Below are positions 1 through 8,410 of a DNA stretch of 35,477 nucleotides, piece after piece. Each line of letters opens with the position of its first letter. Position 1 is the stretch's first letter. This DNA comes from Nitrospirota bacterium (lineage in GTDB: Bacteria; Nitrospirota; Nitrospiria; Nitrospirales; UBA8639), in the NCBI GenBank assembly GCA_003695915.1, contig RFGF01000114.1, forward strand, positions 1-35,477. Direction: 5' to 3'. A program made the translations under genes and the position numbers. Below the pieces are notes generated by a model that searched no databases, had not been told where the DNA came from, and saw nothing but the letters and a program-made list of their open reading frames with translations.

Positions 1-126
1 CAGCGGCTGGCGAAAGCGCTCTCACGGAATGTGGTGAGCGAGGCGTTCCAAGGGATCGCCCTGTTGACTGAGGGCCGCGTAACGGTTGGCGAGATCAAAA
101 AAGCCCAGTTGGTGGGGTGTCGACAT
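1..126 (-). pseudogene. IS5-like transposase N-terminus with in-frame stop
   Basis: Reading minus from ATG at 126-124 gives MSTPHQLGFFDL and then RYAALSQQGDPLERLAHHIP, followed by TGA at 24-22 and then ERFRQPL in the same frame. Members of this transposase type have a tryptophan at that point (pattern IPWE.FR), so the stop looks like a TGG to TGA change. A good ribosome site (AAGGAGG, minus strand of 135-141) lies 8 nt before the ATG, so the start is well supported. The gene continues past the window edge. The copy is probably inactive unless read through or supplied in trans. The stop is seen directly; the family call comes from N-terminal pattern memory only. Confidence 0.6.
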
Positions 127-195
127 GGTGCATTCCTCCTTGAGAGGATTGATGCCAGAATCAGTCGAGGTTGTCAGTAGTTTTTAGAGGTCCCC
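1..195 (-). mobile_element. Edge of an insertion sequence (IS5-like), partial
   Basis: The window opens inside an insertion sequence. The minus-strand transposase N-terminus (126 down to 1) has the LGFFDL...RYAAL...GDPLERL pattern that I associate with IS5-type transposases. The outer end is probably in the AT-rich stretch 170-195, ending near the run agaggtcccc, because nothing transposase-like lies beyond it. The other end is outside the window, so terminal repeats and target duplication cannot be paired and the boundary at about 195 is a guess. Confidence 0.5.
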
Positions 196-1087
196 TAATG
201 TTAATGGAGCGAGGGCGGAGCCATTTCCGGATGAGATAAAACAGCTTTTGGCAGGTACTCTTGGAACAGCAAATGGGATCCGGGAATTTGGACATCGACA
301 TTCCTCGACATTCTACCAGGGCCCGCTTGGGAAAAACCGTTATTTCAGCGTGAGCGATCGCCAGGCTTTTTGGCGACACGGTCTTGTTCGGTCACGGCTC
401 GTTCAATCCATCGTGCAGAGGAGATTGAAAGATGATTGGGTTCCGTGGCACTGACAAAATATCGTTGTGTCACATGATGCCGGGATTGGACAGGCTGGAT
501 AGGGGGTCGTTGGTGATCGAAGAGATGGTCAAGCTCGGTTATGGCGATTGGATCGGGTCTGGGATGACGGGCTTGCCGCCGGGGTCGTGTGACTTCCGAA
601 TGGACAGGAAACGATGATGTTAGGCAAAATGGAAATGAATGTCCGCGCGTATGTGCGACAGATTCATTTCGGTAGCGTCGATCAGCAAAAAATACATAAA
701 CGATTTGTCCGGTGGTGAACGCAAGCGCGTGCATGTAGATCATGTGCTGAAACACGGGGTGAATGGATGCTGTGGGGTGAACGGACGAACGATCACGATG
801 TCGAGCCTTTGCGCTAACGTAAGGATTGGGACGGGTCGGCGGTTGCACAGTCGTGAGTGGTCATGATCGTTGGTAGTCGGGATCGGATGGCCATATCGAG
901 ATTCGTCGTTGAGGGCAACAGTCGTCTCGTATCGTTTAACTATAAGCAACTATAGCGGAGTTGAAGCCGATCGAAATCGACGGATCCGATAAACAACGAA
1001 ACGGCCGCGCCGCATCCGCTGGCGAAACCGTATTCGTCATGAGTAAGCGGACTGGCCGTGCTGGTGCGAAAGAAAGGACAAAGCAGA
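196..1087. other. Gene-poor stretch between IS edge and membrane protein gene
   Basis: No convincing gene is visible in about 890 bases. The open frames here (for example 432-617 and 639-866 plus, 345-848 minus) overlap one another, are rich in Arg/His/Ser in the manner of frame shadows, and match no family I recognise. A short direct repeat (aactata twice, about 939-955) lies in an AT-rich patch that could hold a promoter for the gene pair starting at 1088, but no well-spaced -35/-10 pair is seen. It may be decayed DNA next to the insertion sequence. Confidence 0.5.
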
Positions 1088-1303
1088 GTGTTGGGACAGC
1101 GACCGGAAGTGGCAATTGCACGGACGTTCGGTATTCTCTGTATCGCAACGGGGTTTATTCTCGGGATGCAGGGGTTGGATGAGCCGGATTCGATTTGGCT
1201 ACCAACGGCCTTGGGGCTGATTGTCACGGGATTGATCGCTCAAGTCTTTGCATTGATACGGTCGTGTCTGGCGCCGAAAGGAGACGATGAACCAAAACCA
1301 TGA
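1088..1303 (+). CDS. Small two-helix membrane protein, unknown function
   Basis: This encodes about 71 residues with two hydrophobic segments (about residues 8-28 and 36-58) separated by a short acidic, polar loop (GLDEPDS), and a charged tail. This is a small inner-membrane hairpin protein of no family I recognise. GTG at 1088 is chosen because AAAGGA at 1073-1078 lies 9 nt upstream; GTG codons at 1058 and 1064 are alternatives. Its TGA overlaps the ATG of the next gene (ATGA, 1300-1303), so the two are probably translated together. The paired hydrophobic segments and the overlap are the main evidence that it is real. Confidence 0.6.
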   Translation: MLGQRPEVAIARTFGILCIATGFILGMQGLDEPDSIWLPTALGLIVTGLIAQVFALIRSCLAPKGDDEPKP

Positions 1304-1731
1304 CGCGCGGCATCCGGAAGCTGAACACGAATGGTTGGTGGCGACCGATAGGTACCATCTTTGCTGTGAGTCTGGTGGCGATCTCGGTGAGCTGTACTCA
1401 TTGGCGGGAAGCATATTTTGATGAAGGGATCGACCATCTCACTCAAATGGATATCCGGAAAAAATTGGGAAAGCCCCATATCGTCAAACAATCGCTGTTG
1501 GAACCAGAGACCACGTGGATCTACCGATACACGCTCACAGAAAGCGAACTCGATCCCTTGGGCATGAAATCGGTGTCCAAAGGCGTCAGCGAAATGGGCA
1601 ACGCAGCCGCTTCACTTATCGGGAAAGGGGGACAGAATGGAACATCACGAGAGGCCGTGTATTGTTTTAAGTATCTCTTGACCTTTGACGAAGAGCAGGT
1701 GCTCCGAGCCTGGAAGCGCGAGCCATGCTGA
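1300..1731 (+). CDS. Putative lipoprotein with BamE/SmpA-like fold
   Basis: This is a 143-residue protein. A basic N-terminus is followed by a hydrophobic stretch (about 17-31) ending at Cys32 in AISVSC, a non-ideal lipobox, so it is probably an exported lipoprotein. The segment after it (LTQMDIRKKLGKPH, then a Trp-Ile-Tyr-Arg-Tyr strand) resembles the helix-strand pattern of BamE/SmpA/OmlA domains, in which 'G.P' follows a short helix and an aromatic strand comes next. There is no strong ribosome site at the usual distance, and the ATG overlaps the upstream stop, so translation is likely coupled to the membrane protein gene. Function is unknown. The BamE likeness is by eye and should be taken as a fold hint only. 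Confidence 0.65.
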   Translation: MTRGIRKLNTNGWWRPIGTIFAVSLVAISVSCTHWREAYFDEGIDHLTQMDIRKKLGKPHIVKQSLLEPETTWIYRYTLTESELDPLGMKSVSKGVSEMGNAAASLIGKGGQNGTSREAVYCFKYLLTFDEEQVLRAWKREPC

Positions 1732-1819
1732 GGCCTCGTACATCCGCCCTATCGTTCATATTTTGCTGGAACGAGACTCGAACAGAGAGCCGATAATCAC
1801 GAAGGCCAAGGTATTCGCC

Positions 1820-2164
1820 GTGCCTGTTTTTCATTCCGGCGCGTTTCTGCAACAATGTTTCGCCGTGCATCCGCTGTCGCTGACGGTCAAGGTGTGGCTT
1901 CAACCGGATAAAATCGGCGTGCTGTGCACGCAGTGCCAGATGCGGCATCGTCTCACCAGCGAAACGTTTTATGTTCACGTGGGATCGGAGATCATTGCCT
2001 CATCAGGAACCCCTAAAAGCTTTCAACATTGTGTCACCGATCACCCCGAAGAGCTTCGTATCGGAGCGGTGGATATTGATCAAAAAACCGTTCAACTTCG
2101 ATGCAGGCTATGCCACCAGGCCTACCGTGTCGATGTCCGCGCCTTTGAAACGTATCGCCCGTAA
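1820..2164 (+). CDS. Small double-CxxC (zinc-knuckle) protein, unknown
   Basis: A protein of about 114 residues with two Cys pairs, CTQC followed by RH, and CRLC followed by HQAY, about 60 residues apart. This suggests a single zinc site formed by two knuckles. The open frame runs back to TTG at 1685 inside the lipoprotein gene. GTG at 1820 is preferred because AAGG at 1808-1811 is 8 nt upstream; GTG at 1865 is another option. No enzyme motif is visible. It follows the lipoprotein gene on the same strand and may share its transcript. The start is uncertain; the C-terminal two-thirds with the paired cysteines is the best supported part. Confidence 0.5.
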   Translation: MPVFHSGAFLQQCFAVHPLSLTVKVWLQPDKIGVLCTQCQMRHRLTSETFYVHVGSEIIASSGTPKSFQHCVTDHPEELRIGAVDIDQKTVQLRCRLCHQAYRVDVRAFETYRP

Positions 2165-2324
2165 GGCGACGTTCGTTTGTCGTCCCATTTCTTCTCTGTC
2201 CCAACGGCGATTCCCACAAGTGTTAGGTTGAGCTGGGACCCATCGATAGCCTCTTGGCGCAAATAAAGCCTGCAGCGTTTACAAGCAGGACTTGAGCGGA
2301 CAACATCATTTGCATAATTTTTGG

Positions 2325-2367
2325 AAAAAGCCTCACACCCCAAAATCGTGCCGTTTGGGGTGTGAGG
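2325..2367 (-). terminator. Rho-independent terminator of the peroxiredoxin gene
   Basis: A perfect 14-bp stem (CCTCACACCCCAAA at 2331-2344 against 2354-2367) has a 9-nt loop. On the minus strand it is followed by C and then five T (2329-2325). It lies 25 nt beyond the peroxiredoxin stop. On the plus strand there is no T run after the stem, so it acts mainly for the minus-strand gene, although the stem could also slow plus-strand transcripts. Confidence 0.88.
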
Positions 2368-2391
2368 GAGGATCGAGAACGGCTGGCTGTG

Positions 2392-3027
2392 CTATTTATT
2401 TGGCTGGGGCGTGTACCGTAAATAGGGTTTCACTGCCCGATAGCCTTTGGGGAAGAGCTTGGCTGCTTCTTCATCCGAAACCGCCGGCGTGATGATACAC
2501 TCTTCGCCCTCGTTCCAGTTGGCTGGGGTGGCGACTTTGTAATTGGCGGTGAGCTGTAAGGAATCCACCACACGAAGGATCTCGTTAAAGTTTCGGCCCG
2601 TTGAGGCAGGATAGGTCAACATGAGTTTGATTTTTTTGTCGGGCCCGATGATGAACACCGACCGAACGGTCATATTGTCCAGCGCGTTGGGGTGAATCAT
2701 GTCATACAAGGTCGCCACCTTCCGTTCGGGATCAGCGATGATCGGATAATTGACGGTGCATTGCTGTGTTTCGTTGATATCGTTAATCCATCCCTTATGC
2801 GACTCCAATGGATCGACGCTGATGGCAATGACCTTGACATTCCGTTTTTTGAATTCGTCCATGATTTTTGCCATGGTGCCGAGCTCGGTCGTGCAGACCG
2901 GCGTAAAATCTTTGGGATGAGAAAACAGGATCCCCCAGCTATCTCCCAGCCATTCGTGAAAATTGATTGTTCCTTCCGTCGTCTCGGCTGTAAAGTTCGG
3001 TGCTTCATCTCCTAAACGCAGTGCCAT
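2392..3027 (-). CDS. 1-Cys peroxiredoxin (Prx6/AhpC-TSA class)
   Basis: This 211-residue thiol peroxidase reduces hydrogen peroxide and organic hydroperoxides. The thioredoxin-fold active site PKDFTPVCTTE has the peroxidatic cysteine at residue 45 with Pro38 and Thr42 in the PxxxTxxC pattern. The length and the long C-terminal arm (WNEGEECIITP, then GYRAVKPYLRYTPQ) match the Prx6 group rather than the shorter AhpC or BCP groups. Further cysteines near residue 88 and in the EEGEEC segment are not in the usual resolving position. ATG at 3027 follows a GAGG ribosome site. The gene stands alone and is closed by the strong hairpin at 2325-2367. No OxyR or PerR site was recognised upstream. Confidence 0.95.
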   Translation of the reverse strand: MALRLGDEAPNFTAETTEGTINFHEWLGDSWGILFSHPKDFTPVCTTELGTMAKIMDEFKKRNVKVIAISVDPLESHKGWINDINETQQCTVNYPIIADPERKVATLYDMIHPNALDNMTVRSVFIIGPDKKIKLMLTYPASTGRNFNEILRVVDSLQLTANYKVATPANWNEGEECIITPAVSDEEAAKLFPKGYRAVKPYLRYTPQPNK

Positions 3028-3935
3028 AGTAAACCTCGCTTGTTAGAAAGGTGATTGATGATCATGTCCATTTCGTCGAACAATGCTTTCTCTCTTGACG
3101 ATCCTCGGTTCGTTGGGATCGGTCTGTGTTTGCCGTCCTCCGACGAGGCAGCTAAAACCGAGATCAACGATTCCAGTCTACGGGATGTTTCGAAAGATGG
3201 TCAACTCGTGTTTAAAGTCATGAAGAGGCGGAATAAAAAACGTAAAAGCGTGATTCGGCCAATGGTGGTTTGCCCGGTCGCCGTTTCCAGTTGCGACGAG
3301 CCGACGATTCTAGTGAAGAGGTCGCCTGCTCGACCAGAAGGTTTCAATACTGACTTGCAAGACCGTGGGACGGTCGATAAACGATCCATCCTGCCTCATG
3401 AGAAAATGATGGGCTCCGGTTCCGGCTCGTATGATCGTCGGTAACGACGGTGAGAAGTGTACGAGCGCGAGCTGCAAGTCAGCCGAAAACGAAGCGGGGA
3501 AACAGCCTAGATTTGCGTCATGACCTCGGGTCAGGCTCGGAACGGTATTAGACAGGCGAGCGAGTCCCCTGTATCTCCGAGAGAACGGGACATCTCGGCC
3601 ACTCCGTCCCAATCATGCCAATGCACTGCCCTGGTTGTCGATTCGTGTCGTTGGATACGATCCGCCGATGTGGAAGCAACTGTTGGAAAGAGGACCGTCC
3701 GAACCAGAATGATGACAGGATCTATTGGGACAATGGAACCCAATGTGCGGAGTCAGAGCGGCAGTTCCGACCCTTGAATGTTCCGATCATCCGACCCTTA
3801 GCGATTCAGTTATTCCAAGGAACAAGATTATGGATCGAGATCCACATATTTCGCTGGATTCCAGCAACGATTCCGGGTATCGTATCTGCTGCTCGGCTTC
3901 ACACGTGCATGAAGCGAATGGAGGATAGGCTGCCG
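3028..3935. other. Gene-poor stretch between peroxiredoxin and PurE-like genes
   Basis: About 900 bases without a gene I would defend. A plus-strand frame (ATG 3058 to 3444, 128 residues) has AAGG 6 nt upstream and so might be translated, but its sequence is low in hydrophobic core, resembles nothing known, and ends in a Gly/Ser-rich tail. The open frame that leads into the PurE-like gene extends back to 3615 but looks non-coding before 3936. No clear promoter for either flanking gene was identified. Confidence 0.45.
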
Positions 3936-4430
3936 ATGGAAACGGATCGAAGGAGGATGGCGCCACAGGTGGGGATTGTGATGAGTTGTCGAAGCGAATG
4001 GGAGACGATGCGTGCTGCGAGCGAGATATTGACCGATTTTGACATTTCCCACGAACAGTGTGTGTTGGCGCCCTACGCCGTTGAGCGTATTCTCAAACAA
4101 ATCTCGGATTTTGAAGCCCAAGGGTTTCGTATCCTCATTGTCTCCGGTGCAGCGTACTTACCCGGACTTCTTGCTGCACACACCACCTTGCCGGTCTTGG
4201 GGGTCCCGATTCCATCTCGGTCTTTTCGTGGGCTGGACAGTCTTGTGGCTATGGTGCAAATGCCTCGAGGGTTGCCCGTCGGCACGTTGGCCATCGGCGA
4301 GGCCGGTGCGGCCAATGCCGCTCTCTTTGCGGTGTCCATTTTGGCTCTCACCGATCGCACCATTCGCGAGCGCTTGCAAGCGTTTCGGGAACGACAGACC
4401 CGAAGTGTGCTCGATGACCGCCTGCCGTAG
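3936..4430 (+). CDS. PurE-fold protein lacking catalytic residues
   Basis: This 164-residue protein is colinear with class I PurE (N5-CAIR mutase of purine synthesis). Strong matches are SRSFRGLDSL, VQMPRGLPVGTLAIG and AGAANAALFA, and the length is normal. The active site is changed: against E. coli PurE from memory, Ser16 is Cys18, Asp19 is Glu21, the Ser-Ala-His-Arg loop (His45, Arg46) is Leu-Ala-Pro46-Tyr47, and His75 is Tyr74. The protonating His and phosphate-binding Arg are therefore missing, so normal mutase activity is doubtful. ATG 3936 is chosen because GGAGG at 3920-3924 is upstream and the family starts here; ATG 3957 is possible. No purK or other purine gene is adjacent. It may be a repurposed paralogue; a true PurE is expected elsewhere. 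Confidence 0.85.
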   Translation: METDRRRMAPQVGIVMSCRSEWETMRAASEILTDFDISHEQCVLAPYAVERILKQISDFEAQGFRILIVSGAAYLPGLLAAHTTLPVLGVPIPSRSFRGLDSLVAMVQMPRGLPVGTLAIGEAGAANAALFAVSILALTDRTIRERLQAFRERQTRSVLDDRLP

Positions 4431-4520
4431 CGCGACCGTCGACCGACCTGTTCAAATACGCGTCTGTCCGAGTGGCTCGCCGTTGAAGCATCATGTTTTC
4501 CTTGGATCGTCATTTCTGCT

Positions 4521-5303
4521 TTATGGAAGCGGATACGATTGACGATACGCGAACAAGGCGATGCTCGCAGCGACGGCAGCGTTCAAAGACTGCACAGCCA
4601 GGGTATGGGGGATGACAATTCGTGTGACAAATGGAAGATCCGGGAGCCCCGTTCCTTCTTCGCCCACTAGCAATCGAACGGCTTGGGGCCAGATGTAGGT
4701 TGACAGGGAGGTCCCACGGAGATCCAAGGCCGTCACCCATTTGAGAAGGCGCGACGCAGCCAGCTCGGCGATACCGGGCCCCCATTCCATGGATTGTCGG
4801 AACACGGCTCCGCTGGAGGTCCGAATGGTTTTGGGATGAAAGGGGTGCGCGGCCTCCCGCAAAAGAACGACCCGATGAACACCGAAAGCACTGCAGCTTC
4901 GAATGATGGCCCCGAGATTGGCGGGATCGCCTGCCGGACAGAGCATTTCCAACCCGCTGGGAGCTTGCGTTAGATCTGCTTTTGGGAGAGAGGGAAGCCG
5001 ACATACGAGAAGAGGGTAATGCGTGCCGAATCGATCCAGTTCACGAAACAAATCGTTCGTAATGCAAAAACGCGCCAGATCGGACGGTTGAGTGGCTGGT
5101 CTCTGATAGGATTCCGTCTCGATGAGTTCGTCGCACAGCGCGGGATGGGCCATGAGGGTTTCGTTGACGAGTTTTTCGCCTGACACAAGGCATTGCTGAT
5201 GCATTTTGATGCCTTTGCTCTCCCATAACGATCGCCAGCGCTGGAAATGAGCATTCCGGCGACTCGTGATACGGCGAGGAGATGAGGACATGGGTGAAGC
5301 CAT
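4521..5303 (-). CDS. SpoU/TrmH-family RNA 2'-O-methyltransferase
   Basis: This 260-residue SPOUT enzyme uses S-adenosylmethionine to methylate ribose 2'-O in rRNA or tRNA. The three knot motifs are present: NLGAIIRSCSAFG (129-141, with the catalytic-type Arg135), LLVGEEGTGLP (211-221) and QSLNAAVAASIALF (238-251). The N-terminal part (ITSRRNAHFQRW, then LVSGEKLVNETL) matches the small substrate-binding domain of RlmB/TsnR-like members, although it is worn. The target base cannot be told from sequence. It converges with the PurE-like gene, with stops 90 nt apart. A second ATG at 5291 could be the start. No partner genes are close. Confidence 0.9.
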   Translation of the reverse strand: MASPMSSSPRRITSRRNAHFQRWRSLWESKGIKMHQQCLVSGEKLVNETLMAHPALCDELIETESYQRPATQPSDLARFCITNDLFRELDRFGTHYPLLVCRLPSLPKADLTQAPSGLEMLCPAGDPANLGAIIRSCSAFGVHRVVLLREAAHPFHPKTIRTSSGAVFRQSMEWGPGIAELAASRLLKWVTALDLRGTSLSTYIWPQAVRLLVGEEGTGLPDLPFVTRIVIPHTLAVQSLNAAVAASIALFAYRQSYPLP

Positions 5304-6886
5304 AAGAGATCAACATCGTGCCAATATGAGGAAGAAGGTCATTGTCTCGACCCTTCATGCACGGTGTTCACTCTCGACGGAAAACGGTTTTTTATCGACT
5401 CGTCGAGAGATGCTTCGAAAAAGAGACGAGCAAAGCCTGAACAATCCTCTGGGAGCGTAGCATAATGCGTGCGCGAAGTTGACCCCCCTAATGATTGCGG
5501 AGCGATGAAAGTTCCCAGGGCATTTTTATTCCATCGAGAGTCACTAGATATGCACCCGCCAACCCGGATGTTGCGTCTCGATGTCAGGATGCTGATCATT
5601 TTCCGGAAGTGCAGTCATTCTGTGTAAGAAGGATGCGGGGAGATTTCGTGTTGTCTGATCCGACATGGATTCACAGCGGGGAGCAGAGCGGCTATCGGCG
5701 GACACTGAAAGTGTTGCTCGAGGTGCTTTGCGTCTTGGGCGTCAGGTGGTCAATCCGGATCGATCAGTCGACGACCTATGCGATCGCGGGCGAGTTGGAC
5801 CGTTGGGCTCGCCATGATCTCGTTGGCTGCTCGGCGAAGAATGACAGCGAGGAGTGCGACTCGGCGCCTTTCATCGCGTCGAACGGAATTGGGCTTCGTT
5901 TCCTCAACAAGTGTCGGCGCATCGTCGGCGTGAACAGCATGATGTCGCGAGAAGCGCGCCGAGTAGTCGTGATACCCTGGAGATGTTTGCCCCAACCATC
6001 GAGTGCCAACGAGGATCGAGAATCCTCCCGATACCGGAGCTGGTATTTCGACAACTGGCCAAGCGCGGCAGAAACATCTTGAGTGAAAAAGATGTGACGC
6101 ATGCTCTTAGTGATGGTCGATGGAATCGGGCATCTCGTCGAGGAGCGAACTCAGTGTGAGCACGACCGGATCGAGCAAGATGGATAGAGCAATCGGGAAA
6201 AATTGCGCACCAGCGAATCCAGAACGTTTCATGCCCTAAGAAATGACCGCGATCCGCTCGCGAAACTTGACAATGAGCTGCATCGGATAGGCGATTGGAT
6301 CAGGCAGCAAGCATGAGCAGCTTTTCCGGTTCCACGGTCTGGTTGCTCATGATCGATGAGGAGATGAGGATCAATTTCCATATATCATCTTAAATCCATC
6401 AATGGACTCACGGCCGTCCGGCCGTGATGCCGTTCTGCATCAAGAAAACGACCATGGATCTAGCATGTTCCGGGACGGATGAATACTCGCGCTCGTTCTG
6501 ACGAGGAAAAGCCGGCAGTGATTTTTGAAACGAGAGAAACGAGGACGACCGACGTTCAGGGCATCGCAGGCTTCAAGCTATGCGCGGAGAGACCATGTAT
6601 GCGGGAAAGCATGGCCATCCTGTGACGATGTCGAGAGGATTGGCTAAACCGAATCCAGGTGAATCACAGCGGCCGGTTGAGTTGCTCGTGCCATCACGCT
6701 CCTTGTGACACGAAACAGGCGATCTCGCATCTACGACGATTCCGATACCCTCTAAGCATGCACCATTGATGTTCGCATATTCAAACGCTTAGGCTCGCAG
6801 GTGGCGGGGCTTCCAGATCCTGTGGCGGCGATATGTGAGGTTTGATCCTGCACGTCTTCATCGGCGGGAACAAGCCGTCGAGGATA
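5304..6886. other. Nearly 1.6 kb with no convincing gene
   Basis: Open frames such as 5495-6082 (plus) and 5776-6102 (minus) overlap in antisense, have no recognisable domain and no good ribosome sites. A perfect 8-bp palindromic hairpin lies at 6408-6427 (TCACGGCC, loop GTCC, GGCCGTGA) but has no T run, so it is not a normal terminator. The stretch may be decayed coding DNA or hold unrecognised RNA genes. No tRNA or rRNA was seen. Confidence 0.5.
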
Positions 6887-7348
6887 TTATTTGTTCGTTC
6901 GGAGCGCCTGATAGCGATGAATGAGAACCAGCATGGTCGGATAGGCGATGAGCGCGCCGAGACTTCCCAGGACACACCCGCCGACAATAAACGGCATGAG
7001 ATAGGGCCTGATCGCCTCAAACAAGTGATCCATCTCGATGTGGTCCCAATCGAGCGGGGCGGCTTGGGGCAGGCCGAGGATCGCAAAACCGGTCGACATC
7101 GTGGCTGCGAGAATGGGCACGATGGTCCAGGGATTGTTCAGGAAGGTCCCGAGAAAGATCGCAAGGTAATTCAGCCGAAAGAGCCATGCGCACAAAAAAG
7201 CACTGAGTGTATGAAAGCCGTAATGCGGAGCAAACGCGATGAACACGCCGATGGCGAATGCCAGGGCGGTGCGATGAGGCGGCTCTTGAAGGTGCAGAAC
7301 TTCTCGCAGTTGCGAACGGAGTGTGGTCCAAGACATCACGGTTGGCAT
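6887..7348 (-). CDS. DUF2062 membrane protein
   Basis: A 153-residue inner-membrane protein with the DUF2062 hallmark in order: RTALAFAIGVFIAFAPHYGFHT (about 26-47), then FRLNYLAIFLGTFLNNPWT (about 57-75), and further hydrophobic segments near 78-92 and 117-146. Members are short membrane proteins of unknown role, sometimes fused to glycosyltransferases. ATG at 7348 is chosen because it lies 8 nt after the thiL stop; ATG at 7336 (MSWTT) is an alternative, and neither has a strong ribosome site. The open frame extends much further upstream inside thiL, but that part is a frame shadow. It is last in the lon-thiL transcript. Confidence 0.85.
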   Translation of the reverse strand: MPTVMSWTTLRSQLREVLHLQEPPHRTALAFAIGVFIAFAPHYGFHTLSAFLCAWLFRLNYLAIFLGTFLNNPWTIVPILAATMSTGFAILGLPQAAPLDWDHIEMDHLFEAIRPYLMPFIVGGCVLGSLGALIAYPTMLVLIHRYQALRTNK

Positions 7349-7356
7349 CGCAGCGA

Positions 7357-8409
7357 TCAGAGGGATGAACGAAAATGCTCGTAGCTGGTCGGTGCGATGT
7401 TTCGGGTTGTGCCATCGGGCATCTTGAGCCGAATGCCGTATCGGGGCGAACAGATCCTGCCGATGGGCGTAATAGGCTCTCCTCGTGATCGGGCCAGCCG
7501 TTCGAGGCGGTGTTGTCGGTCCTGAGGAACCGTAAACAACAGCTCGTAATCTTCGCCGCCGGTCAAGGCCCAATCCATGGGATCTTGGTTCCAGGCTGCG
7601 GCCAAGGTTCGGCATGGTTTAGAAAGGGGAAGCGCTGTGCTGTCGATCTCCGCCCCGACACGGCTTTCCCGACAAAGATGTCCCAGATCTCCAGAGAGTC
7701 CATCGGACAGATCGATGGCCGCAGAAGCGAGTTGACGGGTGGACAGCAGCCGTCCGAGTGCGAGGCGCGCGGTCGGACGAAGATGGCGAGCACGAAGAAA
7801 TTGGTGAAACCGAGGAGGAATCAAGGGAATTGATTGTGATCGGGCCGAGGCTTGCAGAAGGCGCAATCCGGCATAGGCATCGCCCAATGTTCCGCTCACA
7901 TAGAGAATATCCCCGATGCGCGCTCCGTTCCGAGTGAGTACCCGATTCGGTTCGACGCGCCCGAGAATGGTGATCGTGACGTGCAGGCCGGCTCGCGATG
8001 CCGAGGTATCTCCCCCGATGAGCGCGACACCCGCTTTTCGACACGGTGCCATCATGCCACGGTAGAGCGATCGAACATCATTGATGGAACAGGATGGAGG
8101 GAGAGCGAGAGCGGCGAGCACATAGAGCGGTTGTCCACCCATGGCGGCGATATCGCTGAGATTGGCTACGGCACCTCGATACCCAATGTCGTACGTCGAG
8201 GCGAAATGGCGATCGAAATGAACCTGTTCCGTGAGCAAGTCGGTGGAGATCAAAAGATGGGAATCCGCTGACCATCGAATCACGGCGGCATCGTCTCCGA
8301 TCCCGCGGATGAGCTCAGGCCGTGGCGTGGCAAACGAGCGCTTGAGCGCAGCGATCAAACGAAATTCGCCGAGATCTCGGAGCGATCCACGCGAAGCAGG
8401 CGCGGCCAT
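7357..8409 (-). CDS. thiL: Thiamine-monophosphate kinase ThiL
   Basis: This 350-residue ATP-dependent kinase converts thiamine monophosphate to thiamine diphosphate, the last step of cofactor synthesis in the cytoplasm. Motifs of the PurM/ThiL fold are clear: GIGDDAAV (36-43), ISTDLLTEQVHFD (54-66), ANLSDIAAMGG (82-92), LIGGDTSAS (130-138), DLSDGLSGDLGHL, and TGGEDYELLFT near the C-terminus. ATG at 8409 is chosen because the lon stop (8413-8411) is one base upstream, so the two are translationally coupled; a longer frame back to 8754 is a shadow of lon. No other thiamine gene is nearby, so the link to lon seems positional. Confidence 0.95.
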   Translation of the reverse strand: MAAPASRGSLRDLGEFRLIAALKRSFATPRPELIRGIGDDAAVIRWSADSHLLISTDLLTEQVHFDRHFASTYDIGYRGAVANLSDIAAMGGQPLYVLAALALPPSCSINDVRSLYRGMMAPCRKAGVALIGGDTSASRAGLHVTITILGRVEPNRVLTRNGARIGDILYVSGTLGDAYAGLRLLQASARSQSIPLIPPRFHQFLRARHLRPTARLALGRLLSTRQLASAAIDLSDGLSGDLGHLCRESRVGAEIDSTALPLSKPCRTLAAAWNQDPMDWALTGGEDYELLFTVPQDRQHRLERLARSRGEPITPIGRICSPRYGIRLKMPDGTTRNIAPTSYEHFRSSL

Positions 8410-8410
8410 G

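Noticed and set aside
3058-3444. Possible 128-residue protein upstream of the peroxiredoxin gene
   Set aside because: An AAGG site is well placed, but the sequence has no recognisable fold and ends in a low-complexity tail; it is kept only as a note in the gap entry.
3615-3935. 107-residue N-terminal extension of the PurE-like protein
   Set aside because: PurE proteins begin near the ATG at 3936, and the extension has no known domain and a composition unlike a coding region.
5495-6082. 195-residue open frame on the plus strand
   Set aside because: No domain, no good ribosome site, and long frames also occur antisense to it; the amino acid mix looks like non-coding GC-rich DNA.
6408-6427. 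Perfect 8-bp hairpin as a terminator
   Set aside because: There is no T run on either side and no gene ends near it.
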